Assembly (NCBI GenBank): GCA_947450325.1
Contig: CANFUT010000011.1
Location: 55,784 to 119,783 of the forward strand
Length of the DNA: 64,000 bases
DNA from: Flavobacteriia bacterium
GTDB lineage: Bacteria; Bacteroidota; Bacteroidia; Flavobacteriales_D; Crocinitomicaceae
Direction of reading: 5' to 3'
In this document: piece by piece, positions 24,729 to 33,240 of the stretch
How positions within the stretch are numbered: the stretch's first letter is position 1
How the letters are laid out: every line of letters starts with the position of its first letter
The notes under the pieces: model-generated
Told to the model about the DNA's origin: nothing
What the model saw: only the letters and a program-made list of their open reading frames with translations
The model's database searches: none
Program-made: the position numbers and the translations under genes

Positions 24729-26537
24729 CTATCTAGGCTTTAGAATCATTGGTTTCGGAGCAGGTGCTGGCGTTGGCGCAGCAACTTTCACTGGCGAACT
24801 TTGAATCACCGGTTTACTTTCAACTGGTTTTGGCGCCGGTACATAAGGCTTTGGTGCCTGAATTGGCGTTGGTTTCACAACAGGTTGACTTTCATAAACC
24901 GGCTTTGGCTTCTCAATTGGTTTACTTTCAACAGGTTTACTTTCATAAACAGGTTTAGGCTTTTCGATTGGTTTACTTTCAATCGGCTTTGAGTTTTGAT
25001 ATGGCGTTTTCACAACAGGGTTTCCAGGTGATTTTGTTTCTATTGGTTTCGTTGAACCAACATTTTCCCCTGAACCAACAGGTTTACTTTGAATTACTGG
25101 CGTTGGTTTATCTGTTGGTGGTTCTTTTGTTTCAGATCCAATTACAACTGGTTTCGATGGTTTTACAGGCTCGACAACAGGTTGTTTTGTTTCACTACCA
25201 ATCACTACAGGTTTTGGCGATGAAGGAGTAACAGTTGGTTGCGTTGGATTGATATTTAAAACATGATTTCCTTTTTGCATCGTCGGTAAAACAACCCCAG
25301 CAGTTCTATTCACTATTTCTGGAGTTCTAGTTGGAGGCAAACCAATGTGTCCACGATCAAATATACATCCTTCTAAATCTGATCCAGTTACACCATTGTT
25401 TTCACAATCTCTTCGTGCCGCATCTCTTTGATTTTGATTCAAATCTCGCACCGTTCTATGGTATCTTGGAAAAGTATAATCTGTAAAATAATCTGTATTT
25501 TGTCCTGGTCTGTAGTCAAACAAAGTGTTCAATGGAGTTACTCTCCATGCGTTTCCAAATTCCTTCGCTAAATAGAATAAATACTCTTTTTCTGCTTCAT
25601 TGCTCATCGTCGAATTTGGCACACCAAAAGCAGTACCAAATCTACTTGCAGATTCTGTTGTTGGATAACGATTATTTTGAGTATTGATATCATCGTTTGG
25701 TGAACCATTTGCATTACCCAATAATCCCTCATAACCACCGTTGGAACAAGGATAAATTTGAGTTGTTACATTCATAAAGTTGAATGATGAACGGTTGGTA
25801 ATTTGAGCCGTTACAGTTTCTCCAGTTGGCCAGGTTACCACATATTGGTTTGCACTGTTTCTAACTGTTCCACCATGTGGCAAGTAATATACATTCGTTC
25901 CAGAAAGTCTTACAACTCTTCCATCAACCCGTAAAGGATTATTTATTTCATTGTCTGGTTTATCGTCAGCATAAATACAAACTCTATCACCATTTACGTT
26001 CATTGCGACTGCTGTATTGAGAGAAAAATCATCGCTTTCAGGTCTTTGTCTCGTTTGCACTTGAACTTGTCTATTCAATGATTGTGCAAGAATAAATTCG
26101 CCTACTGTTTGCAACGAAAATGATTTACCATCAAAAGAAGAAAGATGCGGATCACCATAGCTTTTCCCAATTGAAGGTTTACAGTTAGCTCGATTCACCA
26201 AATCTGACATCTGAGACCAAACTTCTCCATTTAAAGTGTTGGCTTGATTCATTCTATTTCCATTCACAGTCGTAGAAATTCTATCTCTTGACGTTGCAGG
26301 AACCATATTATACATTTCCGCTGGTGTAAAATCCTCAGGAAAGGTTCTATCTGGAATTGGTTGTTTACGAGAAATCGCAAGCATACTTTCGGCCAACCAC
26401 TCCCCTCTTACAGGATCCCAACTTTGCAACTCATTTTTAATAGGAGCAAAATCTTTTGTCAATTGATCTTGAGCAAAAATTTTAGAAGTTGTACTTCCAA
26501 AAATAATTGCAAAAACGATTAAATAGCTTTTTCTCAT
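24729..26537 (-). CDS. VWD-domain exported protein with Pro-rich repeat tail
   Basis: A 602-residue exported protein. After the signal peptide (ending SKIFAQ) and a ~100-residue helical part comes a von Willebrand factor type D-like domain (about residues 117-330): CKPSIGKSYGDPHLSSFDGKSFSLQTVGEFILAQS, with G-D-P-H-x-x-x-F-D-G as hallmark, and GYEGLLGNANGSPNDDINT, the calcium-loop part. The last ~180 residues are a Pro/Lys/Val-rich low-complexity tail including a 16-residue tandem repeat (PVESKPIEKPKPVYES twice). VWD domains support protein-protein contacts at cell surfaces; the Pro-rich tail could span the periplasm or cell wall. No type IX sorting domain is visible, so final location is uncertain. 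Confidence 0.85.
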   Translation of the reverse strand: MRKSYLIVFAIIFGSTTSKIFAQDQLTKDFAPIKNELQSWDPVRGEWLAESMLAISRKQPIPDRTFPEDFTPAEMYNMVPATSRDRISTTVNGNRMNQANTLNGEVWSQMSDLVNRANCKPSIGKSYGDPHLSSFDGKSFSLQTVGEFILAQSLNRQVQVQTRQRPESDDFSLNTAVAMNVNGDRVCIYADDKPDNEINNPLRVDGRVVRLSGTNVYYLPHGGTVRNSANQYVVTWPTGETVTAQITNRSSFNFMNVTTQIYPCSNGGYEGLLGNANGSPNDDINTQNNRYPTTESASRFGTAFGVPNSTMSNEAEKEYLFYLAKEFGNAWRVTPLNTLFDYRPGQNTDYFTDYTFPRYHRTVRDLNQNQRDAARRDCENNGVTGSDLEGCIFDRGHIGLPPTRTPEIVNRTAGVVLPTMQKGNHVLNINPTQPTVTPSSPKPVVIGSETKQPVVEPVKPSKPVVIGSETKEPPTDKPTPVIQSKPVGSGENVGSTKPIETKSPGNPVVKTPYQNSKPIESKPIEKPKPVYESKPVESKPIEKPKPVYESQPVVKPTPIQAPKPYVPAPKPVESKPVIQSSPVKVAAPTPAPAPKPMILKPR

Positions 26538-26622
26538 AACGTTTCAATTTGATGATAGAAAATTAGACAAATTTCATTCCTCCTATTGTTAAAATGATGT
26601 TATTTAACAATTTCTAGGCAAA

Positions 26623-26656
26623 AAACAAAAAAAGGCGCCCAAATTGAGCGCCTTTT
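26623..26656 (-). terminator. Terminator of the glycosyltransferase gene
   Basis: Minus strand AAGGCGC / GCGCCTT stem (26654-26632) followed by a T-rich run. Confidence 0.8.
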
Positions 26657-26679
26657 AGTTTGAGTTTTATTTGTTTATT

Positions 26680-28671
26680 CTATTTTTTTTGTGTTCTTAG
26701 CTCACCAATTGTATAGAAGAAAACCAAACCATAACCAATGGCTAACATCAAGTGAAAAGGAACCATTCCTAAATCGCCATAAATTGCACGATTAATCGCT
26801 GTTCCTCCAAAAAGCAACATCAATAAACCTTCCCCTAAAGTGATCAACGAAATGCTTTTTTTATCGTATTTGTTTCCTTTAAATTCACCTTTGCTTAACA
26901 CATTGAATTTTGGTGTTCTAACAAATGAACTTTTGATTCCCAAATAACCTTCCAAAACAGCTACAGTATTACTTAAAGATAATCCCATAGAAACAATTAG
27001 GAATTGGAAAAAACGACCAACAAATTGAATGAATGATTTGAATTTATTCTCCGTTTTATCTCTGTATGCTAACCAATAGTAATACATCAAGAAAATGGTA
27101 CTTAAAATGAAGATTGATCCAAATTGAATAAAGAAATTCAAATCAGAGAAACTGTCTTTGATGTGCAAAACTGGTAAGCTCAACAATGACATGATCAAGA
27201 TAAACACGAAAACTGACGAATTGAATAAGTGAGATAAACCATGAACTCTATCTCCAATTTTAACATTTTTGAAAGTCAAAATTCTCCAAGCCATTTTTCG
27301 GAAACATTCTGCACCACCTTTCATCCATCTATGCTGTTGACTTTTCAATGCAGACATGGTAATTGGTAATTCAGCTGGTGCGATTACATGCTCACAATAT
27401 TTGAATTTCCATCCTCTCAATTGTGCACGGTAACTTAAATCTAAATCTTCAGTCAAAGTGTCGTGTTCCCAACCGCCAGCGTCTTCGATGCATTTTTTTC
27501 TCCAAATTCCACCAGTTCCATTGAAATTGATGAAATGTCCTGAAGCAGTTCTTCCTCCTTGTTCAACCGCAAAGTGACCATTCAATCCGAATGCTTGCAA
27601 TTGCGTCAAAACCGAATAAGTTTTGTTGATGTGTCCCCAACGTGTTTGCACAACACCGATTTTCTCATCTTCAAAATAAGGCATTGTTTTTTGTAAGAAA
27701 TCTGGTTCTGGCTCAAAATCTGCATCAAAAATCGCGATGAATTCACCTTCTACTTTGTCCATGGCAGCATCCAATGCACCCGCTTTGTAACCCGTTCTAT
27801 CAACCCTGTGAATGTGTTTGATATTAACGCCAGTTGCAGCCACTTCAGCTACTTTTTTGGCAATAACATCTTTTGTTTCGTCTGTTGAATCGTCCAACAC
27901 TTGAATTTCCAACTTATCAGCAGGATAATCAAATGCAGCAGCTTTCTCGATAATTCTTTCTGCAACATACAATTCATTAAACATGGGTAATTGAACTGTC
28001 ACCTTTGGCGCTTTTGCAGGGTCAAAAACTGGACGAACTTCCACTTCTTTCTTCTTGCGATTTCTAGCATAAGCGACTGACAACGATAATTGTAAAATAC
28101 TATAAAAGAATACCAAAACCAAACATGAACCATAAATAATCAAAATAATTTTGGCAACTAAATGTGACCAATAATGTTCTTTCGCTCCTTTATCACCCCA
28201 ATTAAACATCCAACTTACTTTCAATGAAACCTTAAAAGGCTCCATGTTGTATGCAGTTTCATGTTCTCCGTCAACATTGACAGCAAAACCTCTCTTAGAA
28301 GCAGCTTTTTCCGGATCTCCTGGAAGGATATAATCTTTGTCTTCAATCAACAATTGATATTCACCAACAGGAACATTTTTAAATAAAAAGATTCCATCGT
28401 CATCTGATTCAGTTTCGAAAGTACTTTTTGAAGTTTTACTTTTTAAAACCACATTAACTTTCTCCGTTGGATTTTCTGTTACCGCATCAATTAAAGTTCC
28501 TCGAACATCTCTCTTGGAAAATGATTTAATCACTTGAACCGAAGATTGAGCAGCATTCGCTACAGAAGTATCTTTTGTATCGATTTTCACATTTGTATTA
28601 GCAACTGCAATTACTGCATACGACTGAAATCCAGTAAAAAAGACAACTAAAATCAATAAAAACTTGATCAT
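26680..28671 (-). CDS. Membrane glycosyltransferase family 2 with N-terminal carboxypeptidase-regulatory-like domain
   Basis: A 663-residue processive-type GT2. Order: signal/anchor; a ~100-residue Ig-like carboxypeptidase-regulatory domain (VRGTLIDAVTENPTEKVNVVLKSKTSKSTFETESDDDGIFLFKNVPVGEYQLLIED); a TM helix (~175-200); the GT-A domain with PKVTVQLPMFNELYVAERII, DDSTDET, FDADFEPEPDF (D-x-D), TLTEDLDLSYRAQLRGW and QQHRW (the Q-x-x-R-W acceptor motif); then four to five TM helices. It resembles CslA/cellulose-synthase-like enzymes and glucomannan-type synthases that extrude a beta-linked polysaccharide or transfer a single sugar to lipids. The extracytoplasmic Ig-like domain in front is unusual. 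It stands alone with its own promoter (TATCTTTG, rc 28755-28762) and terminator. Confidence 0.88.
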   Translation of the reverse strand: MIKFLLILVVFFTGFQSYAVIAVANTNVKIDTKDTSVANAAQSSVQVIKSFSKRDVRGTLIDAVTENPTEKVNVVLKSKTSKSTFETESDDDGIFLFKNVPVGEYQLLIEDKDYILPGDPEKAASKRGFAVNVDGEHETAYNMEPFKVSLKVSWMFNWGDKGAKEHYWSHLVAKIILIIYGSCLVLVFFYSILQLSLSVAYARNRKKKEVEVRPVFDPAKAPKVTVQLPMFNELYVAERIIEKAAAFDYPADKLEIQVLDDSTDETKDVIAKKVAEVAATGVNIKHIHRVDRTGYKAGALDAAMDKVEGEFIAIFDADFEPEPDFLQKTMPYFEDEKIGVVQTRWGHINKTYSVLTQLQAFGLNGHFAVEQGGRTASGHFINFNGTGGIWRKKCIEDAGGWEHDTLTEDLDLSYRAQLRGWKFKYCEHVIAPAELPITMSALKSQQHRWMKGGAECFRKMAWRILTFKNVKIGDRVHGLSHLFNSSVFVFILIMSLLSLPVLHIKDSFSDLNFFIQFGSIFILSTIFLMYYYWLAYRDKTENKFKSFIQFVGRFFQFLIVSMGLSLSNTVAVLEGYLGIKSSFVRTPKFNVLSKGEFKGNKYDKKSISLITLGEGLLMLLFGGTAINRAIYGDLGMVPFHLMLAIGYGLVFFYTIGELRTQKK

Positions 28672-28692
28672 ATAATAATATTAATAGTTAGT

Positions 28693-28704
28693 GGACCTAG
28701 GTCC
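28693..28704. promoter_or_regulatory. 12-bp palindrome in the leader of the glycosyltransferase gene
   Basis: GGACCTAGGTCC lies 22 bases before the start codon and about 50 bases downstream of the -7 box TATCTTTG (minus strand, 28762-28755). It could be a regulator-binding site. Confidence 0.3.
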
Positions 28705-28887
28705 TTTTTTCATTCAGCGCATTTATCTATCTCAATAAATACACAAAAAAACCGCAAAGATAAATTTTATTCTTCACTTTTTAACATATTTTGAAACATC
28801 AATACAGTTAAAGCTACAAATAATTCACAAACCAACAATTCATTCTACTAACAAATTAATATTCAATTGATAAGGATGAGAATATTT

Positions 28888-29379
28888 TTAGTTCAATCTT
28901 TCGTAATTGAATTGAATCGAGTCTCGATTTCCATTGTCATTTTTCCCGAAAATTGTTGCTTTTAAAATTGAATCTGCAACTAAATAATAACGGATTTCTG
29001 TCGGAAAATCATGCTGGAGATTTTTGAAGGAAATTTGAGTTTTATCCCAATTTTCTGCTTTGAAAAGCACATTCTCGTTGTGGTTTTGATCTTTAACCCA
29101 ATTTTCAAAATTCCATTTTTGATCTGAATAATAGATTTTTGCCAATTCTAAAAAAATTGTATCTTCTCCTTCTAACTTGTAAACATCAGATGAATAATGC
29201 GTTGAATCCGTTTTTTTCCATCTTTCAAAATGAATTCCATCAGCATTTTTCCAAGTCCCAACTATTTGATCTAATACTAATTCAGAACCTGGAAGTAATT
29301 CCTCCTCGCAGATTTCATTTTCTGCAGGTTTGCAAGCAAAAAGCGATAAAGGAATCAAGAACAAGCCAAATCTTTTCAT
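28888..29379 (-). CDS. DUF6265-like lipoprotein
   Basis: A 163-residue lipoprotein (signal peptide with lipobox LFAC, Cys 16) with a lipocalin-like beta barrel: IVGTWKNADGIHFERWKKTDSTHYSSDVYKLEGEDTIFLELAKIYY, then KNLQHDFPTEIRYYLVADSILKATIFG. The pattern 'W-x-x-x-x-G-x-x-x-E-x-W' and 'N-x-x-H-D-F-P' fits DUF6265. Binding partner unknown. It lies just downstream (minus strand) of the MmcQ/YjbR gene with a 7-base gap, so they are probably cotranscribed. Confidence 0.75.
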   Translation of the reverse strand: MKRFGLFLIPLSLFACKPAENEICEEELLPGSELVLDQIVGTWKNADGIHFERWKKTDSTHYSSDVYKLEGEDTIFLELAKIYYSDQKWNFENWVKDQNHNENVLFKAENWDKTQISFKNLQHDFPTEIRYYLVADSILKATIFGKNDNGNRDSIQFNYERLN

Positions 29380-29386
29380 ATCAGTT

Positions 29387-29704
29387 TTATTTAGATTTTG
29401 AAACGGTTTGATATGCTTCTGCTATGATTTCTTCTAGGAAATCAATTTCAATTAAATTCAGATCAACAATTGTCCATCCTTGCAAACCCCATTTATTGGG
29501 CACCGGATAAACGATTTTCGAATCAAAAAGTGAAAATAAATCTTGTGACTTTGGTGTCAACTTTACTGAAGCTCTGTTTTTCTTCGAGTCTAAAGTGATA
29601 AATATCTTTTGATTAAATCGAATTGAAATTTTATCAAAATGAGGCTGATCTTCTGTTTCAGGAAAACTTAAAACAATTGATTTACAAGATTCTAAATTCA
29701 CCAT
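29387..29704 (-). CDS. MmcQ/YjbR family protein
   Basis: A 105-residue protein of the MmcQ/YjbR family: SIVLSFPETEDQPHFDKISIRFNQKIFITLDSKKNRASVKLTP...LFSLFDSKIVYPVPNKWGLQGWTIVDLNLIE, with the 'P-x-x-x-E-x-x-x-H-F-x-K' and 'W-x-[ST]' blocks of the family, which has a CyaY-like fold and is often labelled DNA-binding. Cytoplasmic; function not established. First gene of a two-gene minus-strand unit. Confidence 0.88.
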   Translation of the reverse strand: MVNLESCKSIVLSFPETEDQPHFDKISIRFNQKIFITLDSKKNRASVKLTPKSQDLFSLFDSKIVYPVPNKWGLQGWTIVDLNLIEIDFLEEIIAEAYQTVSKSK

Positions 29705-29853
29705 TTTTAATTGAGTTTATTTAAAAACAAAAAATATAAGAAAAATTGAAATCAAAATTATTGTTTTTTTTTATAAATCAACAGATTAAGTTTATGAAAA
29801 GTTAAAATCACAATCCAAAAAATTTAATAAAATTGTTCTTAAATTACATTAAA

Positions 29854-29876
29854 AATAATTATTAGTGATAATTATT
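29854..29876. promoter_or_regulatory. Inverted repeat upstream of the response-regulator gene
   Basis: AATAATTAT (29854-29862) and ATAATTATT (29868-29876) pair around TAGTG, about 75 bases before the regulator start. AT-rich, so it could arise by chance. Confidence 0.3.
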
Positions 29877-29949
29877 AATTGGTTTTTCAACTTATTTTTT
29901 AGTAGTTCATACAAAATCTTAAATTTGTTAAAATCTTAAAGGAAAACTA

Positions 29950-30588
29950 TTGAAATTAACTAAAAAAATACTCATTTGCGATGATCATATTTTGTTTGGC
30001 AATGGAATAGCAGAAATAATTAAGAAATCTGAATTTGACTATCAAGTAGTAGTTGTAAATTCTAGCTTGAAATGTGCTGAACAGATAAAAAAGGATTCTA
30101 TCGATGTGTTAATTTGCGATTTAAATATTGATGAAACAGATGGTTTTACTTTAATTGAATCTTTAAAAAATTATCTAACAAAAACAAAAATCATTATTCT
30201 AACTGCTTACTATGAAGATTATCTTATTGAGAAAGCAAGGAGAGCTGGGATTGCAGCTTTTCTAAAAAAAGAAACCACACCTGATGAACTATTGCAAGTC
30301 TTAGAAGATGCAGAAATAACTGAATTCTACTATCAAAAAATAAAAACTTCCAATTCAGAGTTTAAAACCTTTGACTCGAATTTCACAAAACAATTTCGGC
30401 TTTCAAAACAAGAGAAAGAAATTATAAAATTAATAGTAAAGGGAAAATCAAGTATTGAAATAAGTGAATTACTCTTTATTAGTAAAACAACTGTTTCCAC
30501 ACACAGAAGAAATATTAATAGAAAATTAGAAATCACAAATGTAGGATCACTAATAAAACTCGTTCATGAAAATAATATTTTGGCTTAA
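29950..30588 (+). CDS. LuxR-type response regulator
   Basis: A 212-residue NarL/FixJ-type response regulator. The receiver domain has the acidic pair in ILICDDHILFGNGIAEII, the phospho-acceptor Asp in VLICDLNIDETDGF, Thr in IIILTAYYE and Lys in AAFLKKETTPDELL. The DNA-binding domain is RLSKQEKEIIKLIVKGKSSIEISELLFISKTTVSTHRRNINRKLEI. Start is TTG at 29950, giving MKLTKKILICDD; no ATG fits. Its last 23 bases overlap the start of the histidine kinase gene, so the two form a two-component pair. The target genes probably lie in this locus. Confidence 0.9.
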   Translation: MKLTKKILICDDHILFGNGIAEIIKKSEFDYQVVVVNSSLKCAEQIKKDSIDVLICDLNIDETDGFTLIESLKNYLTKTKIIILTAYYEDYLIEKARRAGIAAFLKKETTPDELLQVLEDAEITEFYYQKIKTSNSEFKTFDSNFTKQFRLSKQEKEIIKLIVKGKSSIEISELLFISKTTVSTHRRNINRKLEITNVGSLIKLVHENNILA

Positions 30589-31594
30589 AGTACTGCTATT
30601 GTTTTCTTCTTTTAAAGCTTTCTCTGGCGAAAAAATGAAAATAAAATATTCTTTTTTTGTCGATAGAAACTCTACCTTAAATTTAGAAAAGGTAAAAAAT
30701 AAAGCATTCAAAATTATAGCTGCTGGCGAGGATATCAATATTGGCTACAATGAAAATGATGCCATTTGGTGCAAAGTTGAAATTAAAAACAATTTTGAAA
30801 AACGATTTATCTTCATTGATTTTCCAAATGTTCATCTGGACAGTGTTGAATTATTTGATGGCCAAAAAACCCAAGTAATGGGTGATAGAACAAAGAATAG
30901 GAGTCTTTTTTATCAATCATACACTTTCAAGATAAAACTCGCGAACGGTAAAACCAAAACTATCTACTTTAGGGTAAAAAAAGCAATTTCATTTTTTAAT
31001 TTTTCATTAAATACTTGTGATGTAAATGAACTAAGTTCACAAACATTTATCTCCATTTTTTCAATTGCCATTTTTCTTGGAATTGGATTTATTTTATTCA
31101 TGTTCAATTTGTCCATTTTTGTATATTCTAAGGATAGAATCAATCTTTATTATCTTTTTTATTCTTTTGTTTCAATTAGTTACGTAATAATAACTACAGG
31201 ATTTCTAAAACACTTTTTCACTCCAAATCTATTGTATGCGAGTGAACTAAGAATATACTCTGGAAGTTTATGGTTTCTCGTACTTAGCTTATTTATTTCG
31301 GAACTTCTTGAATTAAGAAATCGGAAAAAAAAGTATTACGAGTGGATAAAAAAAATTGGGAATAGTAAATTTTACACTGATGATTTTCAGTTTCTTGTTG
31401 CTGACTTCAGGGCTCGAATCGTATTTAAAATATTTTATGACTTTTGCCTATCTAAATTTTGCAACCACCTTGTTTTTATTGGTTTACATCACGTTAAAGA
31501 ATTACAGATTACAAAAAAATACCGTAAACTATATCTTGATTGCATTTCTACCGAATTTTATTTGGATCATCGTTTTTATTCTAAAGGCATTTAA
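30566..31594 (+). pseudogene. Sensor histidine kinase, N-terminal part (7TMR-DISM), frame ends after an A8 run
   Basis: The first ~260 residues are a signal peptide, an extracytoplasmic 7TMR-DISM-type carbohydrate-binding-like domain (NEDAIWCK-like ENDAIWCKVEIKN...FIFIDFPNVHLDSVELFDG, with YFRVK), and the first TM helices (FISIFSIAIFLGIGFILFMFNLSIF onward). After AWIKK-like EWIKK at 31348-31355 (eight A) the frame loses its hydrophobic pattern and runs out in polar, Cys/His-containing sequence to a stop at 31594. The continuing TM helices and kinase are found in the next frame from 31356. Removing one A would join both parts into one ~590-residue kinase. It is listed as a broken gene pending check. 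Confidence 0.75.
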
Positions 31595-32336
31595 ATTGAT
31601 TCCAAAAGAGGCAAATACAGAATGGCTTGTCTACCTAAACATCTATGAAATCGTTCTTTTTGGTTATATTTTGATAAAAAATTACTTGCAAACATTTCAA
31701 CTAAATAATTCTCTAAAAATGGAAATTCTTTCAGAAAAAGTAAAAACGGGAGAATACATCTCGAACATACAAATCAAAGAAAGACAACAAATTTCAAACA
31801 TAATCCATGATAAGTTTGGAAGTCAATTGGCACATATTTCAAATTTAGTAGCTCTAAAAAAAGATAAATTACTACTGAATAATTTTCAAGAATTGGCGTC
31901 TGAACTTCGATTAGTTTCGCACCAAATATTGCCTAAATCACTAGAAAAAGGGGCACTGCTAGCTAGTTTGAAAACACATGCTGAAAGCTTGAGTCAAGGT
32001 CAATATGGTTTAATTATTCACGTTGATGCTTATGAATTCCCGGAAGAAATTTATGAAAAGTGGACTTTTGACATCTTTCTGATTTCTAATGAACTGATTA
32101 ATAACGCAATAAAACACGGGGGGTCCAACGAAATAATAATCGAATTGTACAGTTATGAAAATGAATATATTTTCCAATTTTCTGACAATGGAAAAGGATT
32201 CGAAAAAACCACTTTAACCAAAGGATTTGGACTTACCAATATTGAAAGTAGAATAATGAATAACGGCGGAACAGTTGAAATTAATAGCAAACTTGGTGAA
32301 GGTACAGTGGTTCAAATTAGTTTGCCAAAGTACTAA
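31356..32336 (+). pseudogene. Sensor histidine kinase, C-terminal part (remaining TM helices, HisKA_3-like and HATPase)
   Basis: Continuation of the kinase in the +1 frame. It begins inside the membrane region (VNFTLMIFSFLLLTSG, YFMTFAYLNFATTLFLLVYITL, YILIAFLPNFIWIIVFILKA, WLVYLNIYEIVLFGYIL), then the dimerisation/phospho-acceptor helix ERQQISNIIHDKFGSQLAHISNLV (His in H-D-x-x-x-x-x-L) and an HATPase domain with N-box ELINNAIKHGG, G1 FSDNGKGF and G2 TKGFGLTNIESR. This is the NarX/DesK-like family that pairs with LuxR-type regulators. TTG 31356 is only where the frame opens after TAA at 31347; it is unlikely to be a real start. Confidence 0.8.
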
Positions 32337-32358
32337 AAATACTCATTTTTGAGTATTT
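32337..32358. promoter_or_regulatory. Operator palindrome, copy 1
   Basis: AAATACTCA (32337-32345) and TGAGTATTT (32350-32358) around TTTT. It begins one base after the kinase stop, about 43 bases before the second regulator gene. It matches the palindrome at 33159-33178. Confidence 0.6.
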
Positions 32359-32400
32359 CATTTTGCAAAGATTAGAAAGATATTTGTCTCAAAATATTTT

Positions 32401-33156
32401 ATGGTTGAACTAATTGGAGATGCTCAAAAAATAAAGGATTTAGCAAATCAAGAAAACAGTAAACATAATTTACCTATTTCTTTGGTCCAAATTGAAGAGA
32501 AAATTTTACTAAAAGCGCCTAACTATTTTTTTACGTTAGAAAATTTTGAAAATAAAATTTCAAATATAAGTGCTTCATTAAAAGATATTCATGGATTAAA
32601 TCCAAAAGATTGTGACTATCGAGACTTAGTTGATAGAATTCATCATGAGGATTTGCCTCACTTTGAAATGAGCACACAAATTCGAACTGCTTTTTTCTCG
32701 AATGAGATAAAAACTATAAATATCAATCAATACAATCAAAGTATTTTTTTTAGAATAAGAGTAAAAACTGGCGACTTTAAAATTATTAACCAACAATCAA
32801 TTGTAATTGAAATAGAGGATACTGGGCAAATTCAAAAATCTATGATAATACATACCGTTTTGGAAAACATTTATCCTTCAAAAAAAAACATTTTGAAATT
32901 AGTATTTCAGCAAGAAAAGCCAAAGTTATTCCAATTGAATTTGGTCAAGGCGCAGCGGAATACATTTGAAATTTCCAAAAGAGAATTGGAAATCTTGCAA
33001 CTAATCTATGCTGGATTTGAAAATTTAGAAATTTCAAAAAAATTATTTATCAGCTTAAATACAGTAAAAAAACACCGAAGTAACATCTTAAAAAAAGCAA
33101 CATGCAGCAATACTGCGCAATTATTAAACAAATGTATTTCAGAGGGAATTATCTAA
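32401..33156 (+). CDS. LuxR-family regulator with N-terminal PAS-like domain
   Basis: A 251-residue regulator. The C-terminal 60 residues form a LuxR/GerE helix-turn-helix (FEISKRELEILQLIYAGFENLEISKKLFISLNTVKKHRSNILKKATCSNTAQLL). The N-terminal ~180 residues look like a PAS-type sensor (NISASLKDIHGLNPKDCDYRDLVDRIHHEDLPHFEM resembles the 'H-x-D-D' segment of PAS folds). No receiver Asp is present, so it is not a classical response regulator. It follows the kinase by 64 bases, and near-identical palindromes lie just before and just after it, suggesting it controls itself and the following beta-propeller genes. Confidence 0.85.
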   Translation: MVELIGDAQKIKDLANQENSKHNLPISLVQIEEKILLKAPNYFFTLENFENKISNISASLKDIHGLNPKDCDYRDLVDRIHHEDLPHFEMSTQIRTAFFSNEIKTININQYNQSIFFRIRVKTGDFKIINQQSIVIEIEDTGQIQKSMIIHTVLENIYPSKKNILKLVFQQEKPKLFQLNLVKAQRNTFEISKRELEILQLIYAGFENLEISKKLFISLNTVKKHRSNILKKATCSNTAQLLNKCISEGII

Positions 33157-33158
33157 AA

Positions 33159-33178
33159 AATACTCATTAATGAGTATT
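33159..33178. promoter_or_regulatory. Operator palindrome, copy 2 (perfect)
   Basis: AATACTCATTAATGAGTATT is a perfect 20-bp palindrome, 2 bases after the regulator stop. Its right end overlaps the -33 TTG (33177-33179) of the next promoter. Confidence 0.7.
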
Positions 33179-33207
33179 GATTACGGTTTTTAGTAAAGCT
33201 AGTTTTG
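33177..33207 (+). promoter_or_regulatory. Promoter of the beta-propeller lipoprotein gene
   Basis: TTG (33177-33179), 20-base spacer, TAGTTTTG (33200-33207), 33 bases before ATG 33241. Confidence 0.65.
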
Positions 33208-33240
33208 TAACGTATTAACTACGAAATCAAAAACAAGCAA

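Noticed and set aside
24749..25231. Three overlapping plus-strand frames opposite the Pro-rich tail of the VWD protein
   Set aside because: Low-complexity shadows of a Pro/Lys repeat; Phe/Trp/Leu-rich and not plausible proteins.
31356..32336. Independent histidine kinase gene starting at TTG 31356
   Set aside because: It would start in the middle of a membrane domain whose first half is directly upstream in another frame; a frameshift explains both frames better.
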